This document shows positions 7,940 through 15,540 of a stretch of 24,514 nucleotides of DNA, in pieces. This DNA comes from Lachnospiraceae bacterium UBA4292 (GTDB lineage: Bacteria; Bacillota; Clostridia; Lachnospirales; Lachnospiraceae): positions 1 through 24,514 of the forward strand of contig DGVE01000162.1 of NCBI GenBank assembly GCA_002395865.1, given 5' to 3'. Within the stretch, counting starts at the first letter, position 1. Every line of letters starts with the position of its first letter. The notes under the pieces are model-generated. The model was not told the DNA's origin and did not search any database. It saw only the letters and a list, made by a program, of their open reading frames with translations. The position numbers and the translations under genes are program-made.

Positions 7940-9169
7940 CTATGTCTGTGCGCAGATTCTTATCAGATCACCCGCTTCAGCCTCCGGGCAGGCGATGTAG
8001 AACACCTGTCCCGCATGAGGGCAGGACTCTATCGCGTTTCCTTCTTCGTCACGCATGTCATTTACGGTAAATGAGACGCACTCCCGACCGGGCTTTAATA
8101 TCTCTATCACATCGCCCACGCAGAACTTGTTCTTCTGTGTTATGCGCGCCATACCATTCTCCACTGCCTCGACGGTACCGAGATATCTGTAGCTCTTCGT
8201 GTAGGTGCTGTCGTATATCTGCGCATTCCTGTCGGGGCGCCCGAAGAAGAAGCCTGTCGTGTACTCCCTGAAGGTGCCCTTTCTTATCTCCTCCATGTAG
8301 GAGGGGATGTTCCTCTTATAGAGCTCCGGGTCGGTGAAATAGTCGTCTATCGCCCTTCTGTAGGCTCCACCGATGGTAGCCGCGTACAGCGCGGTCTTCA
8401 TGCGCCCCTCGATCTTAAAGGAGCTGACTCCCGCCTGAACAAGCTCCGGTATATGCTCTATCATGCACAGATCCTTGGAGTTGAATATATACGAGCCCCT
8501 GTCGTCCTCCTCTATCGGAAAGTATTCCCCCGGCCTCGTCTCCTCCATGACCGCATACTTCCAGCGGCAGGGGTGGGTGCACTCGCCGTGGTTAGCGTCC
8601 CTCCCTGTGAGAGTGGCCGAGAGCAGGCATCTGCCCGAGTAGGATATGCACATAGCGCCATGCACGAAGCTCTCTATCTCCATATCCACGGGGATCCTTG
8701 CCCTTATCTGCGCAGTCTCCGTCAGGGACAGCTCCCTCGCGGCCACCACCCGCCTGACGCCCAGCCCGTACCAGAACATGAAGGTCTCGTAATTCGTGTT
8801 GTTCGCCTGCGTGGATATGTGTATGGGAAGCTCCGGCGCCACCCTGCGGCATATCGAAAACATGCCCGGATCGGATATGAGCACCGCGTCGGGGCGCAGA
8901 TCCGCCAGCTCCCCGAAATATGCCTCGGCGCCCTCTATATCCCTGTTATGGGCGAAAATATTGGCGGTGACATATACCTTCGCGCCGCGATCATGCGCAT
9001 ATGCTATGCCCTGCTTCATCTCCTCGCGCGTAAAATTGGCGGCTCCGGCTCTCAGAGAAAAGCTCGTTCCGCCTATGTATACCGCATCCGCGCCGTATCT
9101 TACGGCTGTTTTCAGTACCCCGAGGCTTCCTGCAGGAAGCAGCAGCTCCGGGTGTTTTTGTGTATTCAT
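7940..9169 (-). CDS. trhP: U32 family protein, probable tRNA uridine-34 hydroxylation factor (TrhP-like)
   Basis: The protein has 409 residues and belongs to peptidase family U32, whose characterised members (TrhP, RlhA, UbiU/V) are iron-sulfur RNA or quinone hydroxylation factors rather than proteases. The U32 signature is clear at ESFVHGAMCISYSGRC. Four cysteines, C174, C181, C197 and C235, are spaced like the 4Fe-4S ligands of the family. The N-terminal half reads as a TIM-barrel (ELLLPAGSLGVLKTAVRYGA). A TrmR-like methyltransferase lies immediately upstream (28 bp). In Bacillus subtilis the corresponding genes yrrM-yrrN-yrrO make 5-methoxyuridine at tRNA position 34, so I infer hydroxylation of U34 here. 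B. subtilis has two U32 genes at this site; only one is present. The start has a purine-rich AGGAAGAAAG upstream. Family assignment is firm; the TrhP role is inferred from context. Confidence 0.85.
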   Translation of the reverse strand: MNTQKHPELLLPAGSLGVLKTAVRYGADAVYIGGTSFSLRAGAANFTREEMKQGIAYAHDRGAKVYVTANIFAHNRDIEGAEAYFGELADLRPDAVLISDPGMFSICRRVAPELPIHISTQANNTNYETFMFWYGLGVRRVVAARELSLTETAQIRARIPVDMEIESFVHGAMCISYSGRCLLSATLTGRDANHGECTHPCRWKYAVMEETRPGEYFPIEEDDRGSYIFNSKDLCMIEHIPELVQAGVSSFKIEGRMKTALYAATIGGAYRRAIDDYFTDPELYKRNIPSYMEEIRKGTFREYTTGFFFGRPDRNAQIYDSTYTKSYRYLGTVEAVENGMARITQKNKFCVGDVIEILKPGRECVSFTVNDMRDEEGNAIESCPHAGQVFYIACPEAEAGDLIRICAQT

Positions 9170-9196
9170 ATATCTTCTTTCTTCCTGTATCGGACA

Positions 9197-9838
9197 CTAT
9201 TCCTTAACAGACAGCGCGGCGCCGTCTCCGACATTTATCACACAGCTAATAAGCCCCGGTGTCTCGTAAAGAGACTTCAGAAACTCCCTCATCCTCGCGT
9301 GTATCGTTCTGTCGCGGTGTCTTATCGCGTATCTGCTCTGCAGCGTATCCCCGTCCTGAAGGACATTGTCAGTTATCAGGACTCCCCCGCTTTTAAGGAG
9401 CCTGAGGATATCCGGCAGCCAGTTTATGTACTGTCCCTTCGCAGCGTCCAGAAATATGACATCATACTCCCCGGAAAGCTTCTTAAGCCACTCTCCGGCG
9501 TCCCCCTCCAAAAGCTCGACCCGTTCCGAATATCCGGCGGCCTCGAAATTCGCTTTCGCCTGCGGTATCCTCTTATCGTAGTTCTCTATAGTGGTGAGCT
9601 TCGCCCCCGGCGCGCTCTCAAGCATCACTATGCCCGAATAACCGACGGCCGTGCCTATCTCGAGTATGCTCTGCGGCCTGAGCGTCCTCATCATAAAGCG
9701 CATAAAGCCCGCCATCTCATCCCTGATGACAGGCACGTTGTCCGCCATCGCCTTTTCGCGGATGCTGCGGATCAGCTCGCTGCCCGATCCCGAAAACAGC
9801 CTTATAAATGTATCCAGTCTGTCCTTGTCAAGTTCCAT
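9197..9838 (-). CDS. trmR: SAM-dependent methyltransferase, probable tRNA 5-hydroxyuridine methyltransferase TrmR
   Basis: This class I SAM-dependent methyltransferase belongs to the O-methyltransferase family (COMT-like). The SAM-binding motif I is ILEIGTAVGYSG, and the metal/substrate region is DVIFLDAAKGQY, followed by VLITDNVL. In B. subtilis the syntenic YrrM (TrmR) methylates 5-hydroxyuridine at wobble position 34 of tRNA to 5-methoxyuridine, and the next gene here is the matching U32 hydroxylation factor. I chose the ATG at 9838 (213 aa) because it aligns with the usual N-terminus; an upstream in-frame TTG at 9862 would add 8 residues. The gene overlaps the MltG-like gene by 11 bp, which suggests translational coupling. 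The ribosome binding site is poor (AGGGGG 13 nt away). Without the context it would be called only a generic O-methyltransferase. Confidence 0.85.
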   Translation of the reverse strand: MELDKDRLDTFIRLFSGSGSELIRSIREKAMADNVPVIRDEMAGFMRFMMRTLRPQSILEIGTAVGYSGIVMLESAPGAKLTTIENYDKRIPQAKANFEAAGYSERVELLEGDAGEWLKKLSGEYDVIFLDAAKGQYINWLPDILRLLKSGGVLITDNVLQDGDTLQSRYAIRHRDRTIHARMREFLKSLYETPGLISCVINVGDGAALSVKE

Positions 9839-10238
9839 CGCTGTCAACAGGCCCCCTGTCAAATAGCTTCAGCAGCTCTCGTGATGAGCTCCTCGAGCTG
9901 AAGGTGTACACCCCGGGCTTCACATCATAGCCGAACACGATGCTCTGCGCCCAGAACACATTTGCGTCATCGATGAGCCCGTTCTCCTCGAGCTGCCTGC
10001 CGACCGTAATCACGGAGCTGCCCTCGAGAATACTTATCGTCACCTTCATATCGCGCACGGAACGGTCGTGATTTGAAAAGACCGCGTATCCGAAGCTGTA
10101 CGCCTGCCTCGCGCCGTACACCAGTCCCAGCGAAAAAACAACTATAAACAGCACCCACAGCGCCTGGCTGACGAAATTGTAGGTCATGCCGTGGATCCTG
10201 CCGGTAGTAAGCTTTCTCTTCTTTTTTCCTTCTGCCAC
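9828..10238 (-). CDS. Truncated MltG-like membrane protein (YceG N-terminal module only)
   Basis: This 136-residue protein has a basic N-terminus (AEGKKKRKLTTGR), one transmembrane segment at about residues 22-45, and an extracytoplasmic module matching the LysM-like N-terminal part of endolytic transglycosylase MltG: VTISILEGSSVITVGRQLEE, GLIDDANVFW, then GVYTFSSRSSSRELLKLF. It stops there. The much larger catalytic domain, with the active-site Glu of MltG, is absent, so it should not cut peptidoglycan itself. The start is a GTG at 10238 behind a perfect AGGAGGT 5 nt upstream; an ATG at 10292 lies inside a hairpin and is not credible. In Bacillota, mltG (yrrL) sits exactly here, between yrzB and yrrM, so this is probably a reduced descendant. 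It overlaps trmR by 11 bp, which argues against a sequencing frameshift. Confidence 0.8.
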   Translation of the reverse strand: MAEGKKKRKLTTGRIHGMTYNFVSQALWVLFIVVFSLGLVYGARQAYSFGYAVFSNHDRSVRDMKVTISILEGSSVITVGRQLEENGLIDDANVFWAQSIVFGYDVKPGVYTFSSRSSSRELLKLFDRGPVDSDGT

Positions 10239-10258
10239 GGCTGACCTCCTTTCCAATA

Positions 10259-10311
10259 GCTTGATCGCTCCGCGGTCAAGCGACGGCGACATTTTTGCTT
10301 CGCAAAAATGT
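10259..10311 (-). repeat. Two tandem hairpins between RNase J and the MltG-like gene
   Basis: Two inverted repeats lie back to back in the 91-bp gap. The one nearer RNase J is perfect: ACATTTTTGC (10289-10298), loop TTC, GCAAAAATGT (10302-10311). The second pairs GCTTGATCGC (10259-10268) with GCGGTCAAGC (10272-10281) over a TCC loop, with one G-T mismatch. Neither is followed by a proper U-run on the minus strand. A processing or mRNA-stability element fits better than a simple terminator. Confidence 0.6.
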
Positions 10312-10329
10312 TGTTCCTTCAGGACTGTA

Positions 10330-11994
10330 TCACACTTCCACTTCCATCACTATGGGAAGTATCATGGGCGTTCTCTTTATCCTCTTCCAAAGGAAATCGC
10401 CCAGCTCATCCTTGATGCTGCTCTTAAGTCTGTTCCAGTCGGTGATGCCCCTGTCGAAGCAGTCTGCGGCGACCTTGGCCACCACGGCTCTGGCCTCCTC
10501 CATGAGATTCTCCGACTCTCTCACATACACGAAGCCCCTCGACACGATATCGGGTCCCGCAAGAAGCGAGTTCGTGTATTTCTCGAGCGTCATCACCACG
10601 ATGAGTATGCCGTCCTTGGCAAGTATCTGCCTGTCGCGAAGAACGATATTGCCGACATCGCCGACCCCCAGTCCGTCGACCAGTATGTCGCCGCAGGTCA
10701 CTGTCTCCACGACCTCCGCCGAGTCCTGTGTCAGCAAAAGCACCTCGCCGCACTTTAATATCTTTATGTTCTCCTTCGGAATATCCATGCTCTGCGCAAT
10801 CTGCGCCTGCGCCATGAGATGCCTGTACTCTCCGTGCACCGGTATGGCATACTTCGGACGGAGCAACGCGTACATGAGCTTTATCTCCTCCTGGCAGGCA
10901 TGACCCGACACATGGGTATCCTGGAATATGACCTTCGCTCCCTTCATGGAGAGCTCGTTGATGACCTTTGAGACCGCCTTCTCATTGCCCGGTATGGGGC
11001 TGGAGCTTAAGATGATCACGTCGGTGGGCTTGATGCTCACCTTCCTGTGTATGCCTCCGGCCATTCTCGAAAGAGACGCCATGGACTCCCCCTGGCTTCC
11101 CGTGGTTATGAGCACCGTCTTCTCGTCCGGATGGTTCTTCAGCTCCTCTATGTCGATCAGGGTTCCGTCCGGTATCCTGATGTAGCCCAGCTCCGCGGCA
11201 ATGGATATCACATTTACCATGCTGCGCCCGTCGATAGCCACCACGCGTCCGTTTCTGTAGGCGGTGTCGATGATCTGCTGCACCCTGTCCACATTTGACG
11301 CGAAGGTCGCGACGATGATCCTGTGGCCCGAATACTCCGCAAAGAGCGCGTCAAATGTCCTGCCCACGGTCCTCTCTGACATGGTAAATCCGGGGCGCAC
11401 GGCATTGGTACTGTCGCACATGAGTGCCAGCACGCCCTCCTTGCCCAGCTCGCCGAAGCGCTGAAGATCCGCAACGTCGCCGAACACAGGCGTGTAATCG
11501 ATCTTGAAATCCCCCGTGTGGAAAACGGTTCCCACCGGTGTGGAGATGGCCAGCGCAGCGGCGTCCGCTATGGAGTGGTTCGTCCTTATGAACTCCACGG
11601 AGAACGGCCCGTAGTCCACGACCGTGCCGTATTTTACGATCTCGCGTCTCACATCGTCGAGCATCGCGTGCTCCACCAGCTTGTGCTCTATAAGTCCCAT
11701 CGTGAGCCTCGTGGCGTAGATGGGTACATTGACCTGCGCGAGCACATAGGGTATCGCCCCTATGTGGTCCTCGTGGCCGTGTGTGATGAAGAATGCCTTT
11801 ACCTTGGAGATGTTCTGCTTAAGGTAGGTCACGTCCGGTATGACCATGTCGATGCCCGGCATATCGTCCCCCGGGAAGGTCATTCCGCAGTCCACCACGA
11901 TGATAGTGTCATCATACTCAAAGACGGTGATATTCATTCCGATCTGCTCCAGTCCGCCAAGGGGTATGATCTTTAGTCCCTTTTTCTGAATCAA
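10330..11994 (-). CDS. rnj: Ribonuclease J
   Basis: RNase J is a 5'-to-3' exo- and endoribonuclease of the metallo-beta-lactamase/beta-CASP family and a central enzyme of mRNA decay and rRNA maturation in Bacillota. At 554 residues it matches the usual length. The zinc motif HGHEDH is at residues 72-77, with the preceding family block IPLGGLEQIGMN near the N-terminus and CDSTNA in the middle. The beta-CASP stretch VATFASNVDRVQQII and the later HVSGHACQEE are also present. The start is TTG at 11994, with AGGAGG 5 nt upstream. It is placed between DUF1292 and the mltG position. RNase J next to ireB-ruvX-DUF1292 occurs in Clostridia. The identification is firm; whether it corresponds to J1 or J2 cannot be told. 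Confidence 0.96.
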   Translation of the reverse strand: MIQKKGLKIIPLGGLEQIGMNITVFEYDDTIIVVDCGMTFPGDDMPGIDMVIPDVTYLKQNISKVKAFFITHGHEDHIGAIPYVLAQVNVPIYATRLTMGLIEHKLVEHAMLDDVRREIVKYGTVVDYGPFSVEFIRTNHSIADAAALAISTPVGTVFHTGDFKIDYTPVFGDVADLQRFGELGKEGVLALMCDSTNAVRPGFTMSERTVGRTFDALFAEYSGHRIIVATFASNVDRVQQIIDTAYRNGRVVAIDGRSMVNVISIAAELGYIRIPDGTLIDIEELKNHPDEKTVLITTGSQGESMASLSRMAGGIHRKVSIKPTDVIILSSSPIPGNEKAVSKVINELSMKGAKVIFQDTHVSGHACQEEIKLMYALLRPKYAIPVHGEYRHLMAQAQIAQSMDIPKENIKILKCGEVLLLTQDSAEVVETVTCGDILVDGLGVGDVGNIVLRDRQILAKDGILIVVMTLEKYTNSLLAGPDIVSRGFVYVRESENLMEEARAVVAKVAADCFDRGITDWNRLKSSIKDELGDFLWKRIKRTPMILPIVMEVEV

Positions 11995-12061
11995 TTTTTC
12001 CTCCTGTCCCAGTGATCGGGGTTCACGTCCGTATTGCTCCCCGTCATATATCTGAATTGCT

Positions 12062-12340
12062 TTACTGCTTTATATCCTGTTTTTCTTCCTCTTCCTCATT
12101 CAGAAGTTCTTCAAAAATCTTGCCTATATACTCCAGCTCGTGGTCGTCCTCCACGGGCTCGTATGAGAGCTCGCCGTCCTTCTCGCCAAGCTCCCTGAAT
12201 ATAAACACGGGAGCATCCTCGTCGGGCTCCTCGGACACCAGAAGGTAGTTCACGCCTGCCACCCTGGTCTCCTCCCACACATATAACTCGGCCTGCTCGC
12301 CGTTATCATCCGTAAATATCAGTTTTTCCATGTTGTCCAT
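12062..12340 (-). CDS. DUF1292 family small acidic protein (YrzB-like)
   Basis: This is a 92-residue acidic protein of the DUF1292 (YrzB) family, recognisable from the pattern IFTDDNGEQAELYVWEETRV, YLLVSEEPDEDAPVFIFRE and the run EYIGKIFEELLNEEEEE. Its function is unknown in the family. It has no signal or membrane segment, so it is cytoplasmic. It sits in the conserved order ireB-ruvX-DUF1292, 73 bp after ruvX and 67 bp before RNase J. The ATG at 12340 has AAAGGG about 9 nt upstream; a second ATG 9 nt downstream is possible. Within the short gap to ruvX there is a small GGCG-TCTT-CGCC hairpin (12371-12382). Confidence 0.9.
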   Translation of the reverse strand: MDNMEKLIFTDDNGEQAELYVWEETRVAGVNYLLVSEEPDEDAPVFIFRELGEKDGELSYEPVEDDHELEYIGKIFEELLNEEEEEKQDIKQ

Positions 12341-12413
12341 ATCGTTGTCCCTTTTTATGATCCCTCGATCGGCGTCTTCGCCGCCCGCACGAGATTACAT
12401 ATCATTTGTCCTC

Positions 12414-12845
12414 TCAGGATGACAGAAGACCCTTCTCCCTCATCCAGCCCTCGAGTATGAGGACCGCAGCCATCTGGTCGATGTAGCGCTTTCTCTCGCT
12501 CTTCGGTACATTCGTCTCAGAGAGTATCCCGTCCGCCTCCACGGTGGTGAGCCTTTCATCCGACATGTGCACCGGCAGACCCGTCCTCCTGCCCACCGTC
12601 TGCGCGAACTCAGAAGCCAGCCGGCTCCTCTCGCCCGCGGACCCGTCCATATTCAGCGGGTTGCCGACGACGATCGCATCTATACCGAGCTCCTTAACCA
12701 GCTCCTCTATCCTCGCGCAGGTCCTGCGCAGCTTGGCCGGCTTCTCCCTCCTTATCGTCTCCACAGGCATGACCATGAGCCCGAGTGCGTCCGATGCCGC
12801 CACGCCCACGGTGGTATTGCCGTAATCAAGTCCCATGTATCTCAT
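12414..12845 (-). CDS. ruvX: RuvX/YqgF family Holliday-junction resolvase-like nuclease
   Basis: The protein has 143 residues and an RNase H-like fold. Catalytic acidic residues expected for the family are visible: D7 (GLDYGNTTVG), E97 (MSDERLTT) and D123 (YIDQMAA). The strand-helix segment VVGNPLNMDGSAGERS is the conserved YqgF core. Family members are described as putative Holliday-junction resolvases and, in Escherichia coli, as a 16S pre-rRNA processing nuclease, so the precise role is open. The ATG at 12845 lies 3 nt after the ireB stop codon with only a weak ribosome binding site, implying translational coupling to ireB. Confidence 0.95.
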   Translation of the reverse strand: MRYMGLDYGNTTVGVAASDALGLMVMPVETIRREKPAKLRRTCARIEELVKELGIDAIVVGNPLNMDGSAGERSRLASEFAQTVGRRTGLPVHMSDERLTTVEADGILSETNVPKSERKRYIDQMAAVLILEGWMREKGLLSS

Positions 12846-12848
12846 ACA

Positions 12849-13109
12849 TTAGCTCAGCTTGTTCTCTATGTAGCACTTAAGAAGTTCCTCTAAGAGCTCG
12901 TCCCTCTCAGCCTTCATGATGAGGCTTCTGGCCCCGTTGTGGCTGGTAATGTATGTGGGATCGCCCGACATGATGTAACCCACGATCTGGCTTACGGGGT
13001 TGTATCCCTTCTCCACCAGCGCGCGGTACACCTGCTCGAGAACATCGCTCACGGAGAGCTGCTTCTCCGGAACCACCTTAAAATACTGTGTATCGTTAAA
13101 ATTAGCCAT
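12849..13109 (-). CDS. ireB: IreB family regulatory phosphoprotein
   Basis: This 86-residue protein matches the IreB (YrzL, formerly DUF965) family: [12 protein letters not shown] at the start, then [23 protein letters not shown] and [14 protein letters not shown]. In Enterococcus faecalis, IreB is phosphorylated near its N-terminus by the PASTA kinase IreK and acts in cephalosporin tolerance. Here the only N-terminal threonine is T7, the likely target. I start it at the ATG at 13109, which has AAAGG about 6 nt upstream and gives the family N-terminus; an in-frame ATG at 13130 is longer by 7 residues. It opens the conserved ireB-ruvX-DUF1292 block, 37 bp after the SGNH lipoprotein. I see no promoter of its own. 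Confidence 0.93.
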   Translation of the reverse strand: MANFNDTQYFKVVPEKQLSVSDVLEQVYRALVEKGYNPVSQIVGYIMSGDPTYITSHNGARSLIMKAERDELLEELLKCYIENKLS

Positions 13110-13146
13110 TTTTTGCCTTTCTGCCGCCATCAGGCGCGCATCGGAA

Positions 13147-14508
13147 TCACTTGCTTACCATAAGCCCAAGCACCGTGAACTCCCCGCCCGCGCTGTTCTC
13201 GGCCTTCACAAACTTCACCACATGCTCCGCCTCTGCATCGGACTTGAATACCTCCGAGGCCTCTGCGTAGCTGCCCCATCCTCCGGGGAAATCACCGTTT
13301 AACGTGGATACCTTCTCTCCGTCCACGTACACATCGTACTTAGCGCCCTTGCCGTTCGTGGTACGGTAGTAGAGCACGCCGAGATTTCTGAAGGTAAGTG
13401 TAAATGTCAGTCCTCCATCGCCCTCTTTGGATGTGTAGTCGTTGGGGAACTGCGCGAACTTCTTGCTCTTCTCGAAGGTACCGTAATCATCCGGCTCCAC
13501 GTCATCGCTGTCGATTATCGCGCAGTCCTTATACTTCTCGGAGCCGATAGGAGCCAGACTCTCCCTGTCAAAGCCCTCGTACGAGGGATAGATATCCCTG
13601 TTGTGGTACACATTGTTCAGATACTTCCACAGTATCTCGCCCACGATGGCGTGTCCCATGGCTGAGGGGTGAACAGTATCGCCCGAAAGCACAGGCGAAC
13701 TGTACACGCCGTCGGCTATGAGCATATTTATGCAGTTTGCGTAGGAGAGCATGGGCAGCTTGTAGTGAGCCCCCACTATAACCTCGTTCTCCTGGTCGCT
13801 CGAACCGTTCGTCTGGCCCATTATAAGCATGATAACGGCGGGATTCGACTTGTATGAGAGGATATTGCGGACGATATTTTCATAGGTCACGCGGCTGGTC
13901 TTTGAGCCTGCGTCATTTACCGCAAATTCTACCAGTACCAGATCGGGGTCGTACGCCAGAACGTCCGTGGCCAGTCTGTGCACTCCTATGTATGAGCCCG
14001 TGGCGCCGATGCCCGCATTGATCTTATTCACGGTGATGTCGGGGAACATATCCTCCCACCACTTGAAGAACAGGTCCGCGTAGCAGGTCCTAAAGCCCAC
14101 CTCGCTGTCACCTGCGCCGTTTGAAATGGTGCCCTGTGTGATGGAGCCTCCGATCACAGCTATGGTGATGTCCTCGCCGGCCATGGCCTTCTTTATGACT
14201 CCCGCGACTGCGGTATCGTCCGTGTAATGGAACATATCCGCCTTCGCCATGTAAGTGTCGTCTATATAATTCGTGAGCGTCGCCAGACCGTCGGAGTAAT
14301 CCATCTCCTCCACGGGAGCCGGCGCCTGCGTCGTGGTCTCCTCCTGTGATGGAACAGCCTCGGTCGTGTCCGAAACAGCGGCACTCGTCTGCGCCTGAGC
14401 GGATGTGACCTCACCGGTATACTCCATCCCGCCCTTGTCGGGCGCGAAGCACCCCGTGACCATAAGTGCGGCTGCGGCCGCAGCGATAAAATTCCTGCGT
14501 TTTTTCAT
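13147..14508 (-). CDS. SGNH-hydrolase lipoprotein, probable carbohydrate esterase
   Basis: This is a 453-residue exported lipoprotein. The signal [20 protein letters not shown] ends in a lipobox with Cys20, followed by a Thr/Ser/Gln/Pro-rich linker to about residue 67. An SGNH hydrolase domain follows, with GGSIT (nucleophile S122), an AGIGATGS block II near residues 165-171, VEFAVND (N198), and the catalytic DTVHP pair (D277, H280). The C-terminal part (about 320-453) looks like a beta-sandwich ([28 protein letters not shown]), perhaps carbohydrate-binding. Substrate is unknown; acetyl groups on plant polysaccharide are a reasonable guess because of the GH26 mannanase lipoprotein about 5 kb away. 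The gene starts 1 nt after the stop of the YhfC-like gene with CGGAGG upstream, so the two are co-expressed. Confidence 0.88.
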   Translation of the reverse strand: MKKRRNFIAAAAAALMVTGCFAPDKGGMEYTGEVTSAQAQTSAAVSDTTEAVPSQEETTTQAPAPVEEMDYSDGLATLTNYIDDTYMAKADMFHYTDDTAVAGVIKKAMAGEDITIAVIGGSITQGTISNGAGDSEVGFRTCYADLFFKWWEDMFPDITVNKINAGIGATGSYIGVHRLATDVLAYDPDLVLVEFAVNDAGSKTSRVTYENIVRNILSYKSNPAVIMLIMGQTNGSSDQENEVIVGAHYKLPMLSYANCINMLIADGVYSSPVLSGDTVHPSAMGHAIVGEILWKYLNNVYHNRDIYPSYEGFDRESLAPIGSEKYKDCAIIDSDDVEPDDYGTFEKSKKFAQFPNDYTSKEGDGGLTFTLTFRNLGVLYYRTTNGKGAKYDVYVDGEKVSTLNGDFPGGWGSYAEASEVFKSDAEAEHVVKFVKAENSAGGEFTVLGLMVSK

Positions 14509-14509
14509 A

Positions 14510-15481
14510 TCAATCCTCCGTCTTCCTCTTCACGTCGCTCGAAGCAGCGGCTGAAATGGACACCTTCCTCTGTGTCTCCTTCTTCTTCCGGGGCGCGAAA
14601 AGAGCCTCGTAGACTCCGTCCTTACGTATCTGATTCATCTTCTCGGCATCCTCCGGCGTGAGCTTCTTCATGAGCTGCCATGCGAAAAGGACTGCCGCTG
14701 CGGTTATGATCGCCTCAAGTATAAGCACCACGACATCTATGGTTATGATATCATAAGCCCTTAAAAGTCCGGGCAGATAGTACGCGAAGCACCATGAGGT
14801 AAGAGTCACAAGGAAGGTCTTATTCATGAGTTTCCTCGCGATCAGTCCGAGCATCACCGCCAGCGTGATGAAGAAGGTGATATAGCAGAGTCTCTCGATA
14901 CCCATCCACACATAGTAGAGCGGTCCGAGAGTGAACAGATACTGCGCGTCCTCCATGAACTGAGCGAACTGCTCCTCTCCCAGAGCGTCATAATAAGCCT
15001 GAAGGCCCACACCGTTTATCGTGGTGGCCATGAGCCAGCAGTTAAGGAACGTGGTGGTCACCCACCTCAGAGTCTCCACGAGCGCGTAGCCGTAGCCGAA
15101 GGCCATGATATTGCCCAGCTTTCCCGTGCCCGGGTTCCAGCCGAACTTGGCGAGCGAATAATTCATGCATACCACGGTCACAGTTGTCTGAATAAGCAGC
15201 GATATGACCGCTACTATCCTGCTGACGGCCACCTCGAAGCCCTGCGGTACACTGATCATATCCGTAACTATCTTCACACCCGCCAGCAGGAGCGCAAGTA
15301 TCACATACTCCGTGATAAGGCAGGTGGCCATACCGAGAAAGGTGCCCTTGTAGGAGGTCGGATAAGCCCTCCTGATATAAAGGTAAGTGAGCAACGCAAC
15401 GAGCAGAACAGCCACTATGACCACTCCCATGACAGTCACGCTCATTCCCGGCACCTTCATAGTAAAATCATACTTTTCCAT
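14510..15481 (-). CDS. Multi-pass membrane protein, distantly YhfC-like
   Basis: From the ATG at 15481 the protein has 323 residues and about 7-8 membrane segments, ending in a basic cytoplasmic tail (RKKKETQRK). The topology and two blocks, GYGYALVETLRW (about 129-140) and MGIERLCYITFF (about 193-204), recall the YhfC family of putative intramembrane metalloproteases. Where I would expect His ligands after the ER pair and in a later helix, I see FF and AYYLP, so it may lack activity. Start choice: an in-frame TTG at 15550 has GGGAGG 5 nt upstream, but that TTG lies inside a very good promoter (15541-15570). I therefore prefer the ATG at 15481, which lies 5 nt after the stop of a possible leader ORF. 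It is followed after 1 nt by the SGNH lipoprotein gene. Family call is weak; membrane nature is firm. Confidence 0.75.
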   Translation of the reverse strand: MEKYDFTMKVPGMSVTVMGVVIVAVLLVALLTYLYIRRAYPTSYKGTFLGMATCLITEYVILALLLAGVKIVTDMISVPQGFEVAVSRIVAVISLLIQTTVTVVCMNYSLAKFGWNPGTGKLGNIMAFGYGYALVETLRWVTTTFLNCWLMATTINGVGLQAYYDALGEEQFAQFMEDAQYLFTLGPLYYVWMGIERLCYITFFITLAVMLGLIARKLMNKTFLVTLTSWCFAYYLPGLLRAYDIITIDVVVLILEAIITAAAVLFAWQLMKKLTPEDAEKMNQIRKDGVYEALFAPRKKKETQRKVSISAAASSDVKRKTED

Positions 15482-15486
15482 CTTCT

Positions 15487-15516
15487 TTACAGCCGCATCC
15501 GAGGGAAGTCCCTCAT
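15487..15516 (-). promoter_or_regulatory. Possible nine-codon leader ORF
   Basis: An ATG at 15516, with GGAGG at 15532-15528 (11 nt upstream), opens a short frame encoding MRDFPRMRL and stops with TAA at 15489-15487. The stop lies 5 nt before the ATG of the YhfC-like gene, which has only weak Shine-Dalgarno similarity of its own. The arrangement would couple the two. It depends on the promoter at 15541-15570 being real. Confidence 0.35.
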
Positions 15517-15540
15517 GCGCGCCTGATCCTCCGAAGATAA

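Noticed and set aside
8453..9901. A 482-codon open frame on the plus strand
   Set aside because: It lies opposite the U32 and TrmR genes, which have clear family motifs. Its translation is rich in Arg, His and Leu, has no recognisable domain, and is a mirror of minus-strand coding sequence.
9828..10292. The MltG-like gene as a frameshifted full-length mltG
   Set aside because: The sequence right after the stop encodes a complete TrmR-type methyltransferase with an 11-bp overlap, and no MltG catalytic block appears in any frame nearby. A genuine short gene fits better.
10239..10292. ATG at 10292 as start of the MltG-like protein
   Set aside because: It lies in a hairpin and has no ribosome binding site. 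The GTG at 10238 has a perfect AGGAGGT 5 nt upstream.
12371..12382. GGCG-TCTT-CGCC hairpin between ruvX and DUF1292 as a terminator
   Set aside because: The stem is only 4 bp and no T-run follows on the coding strand.
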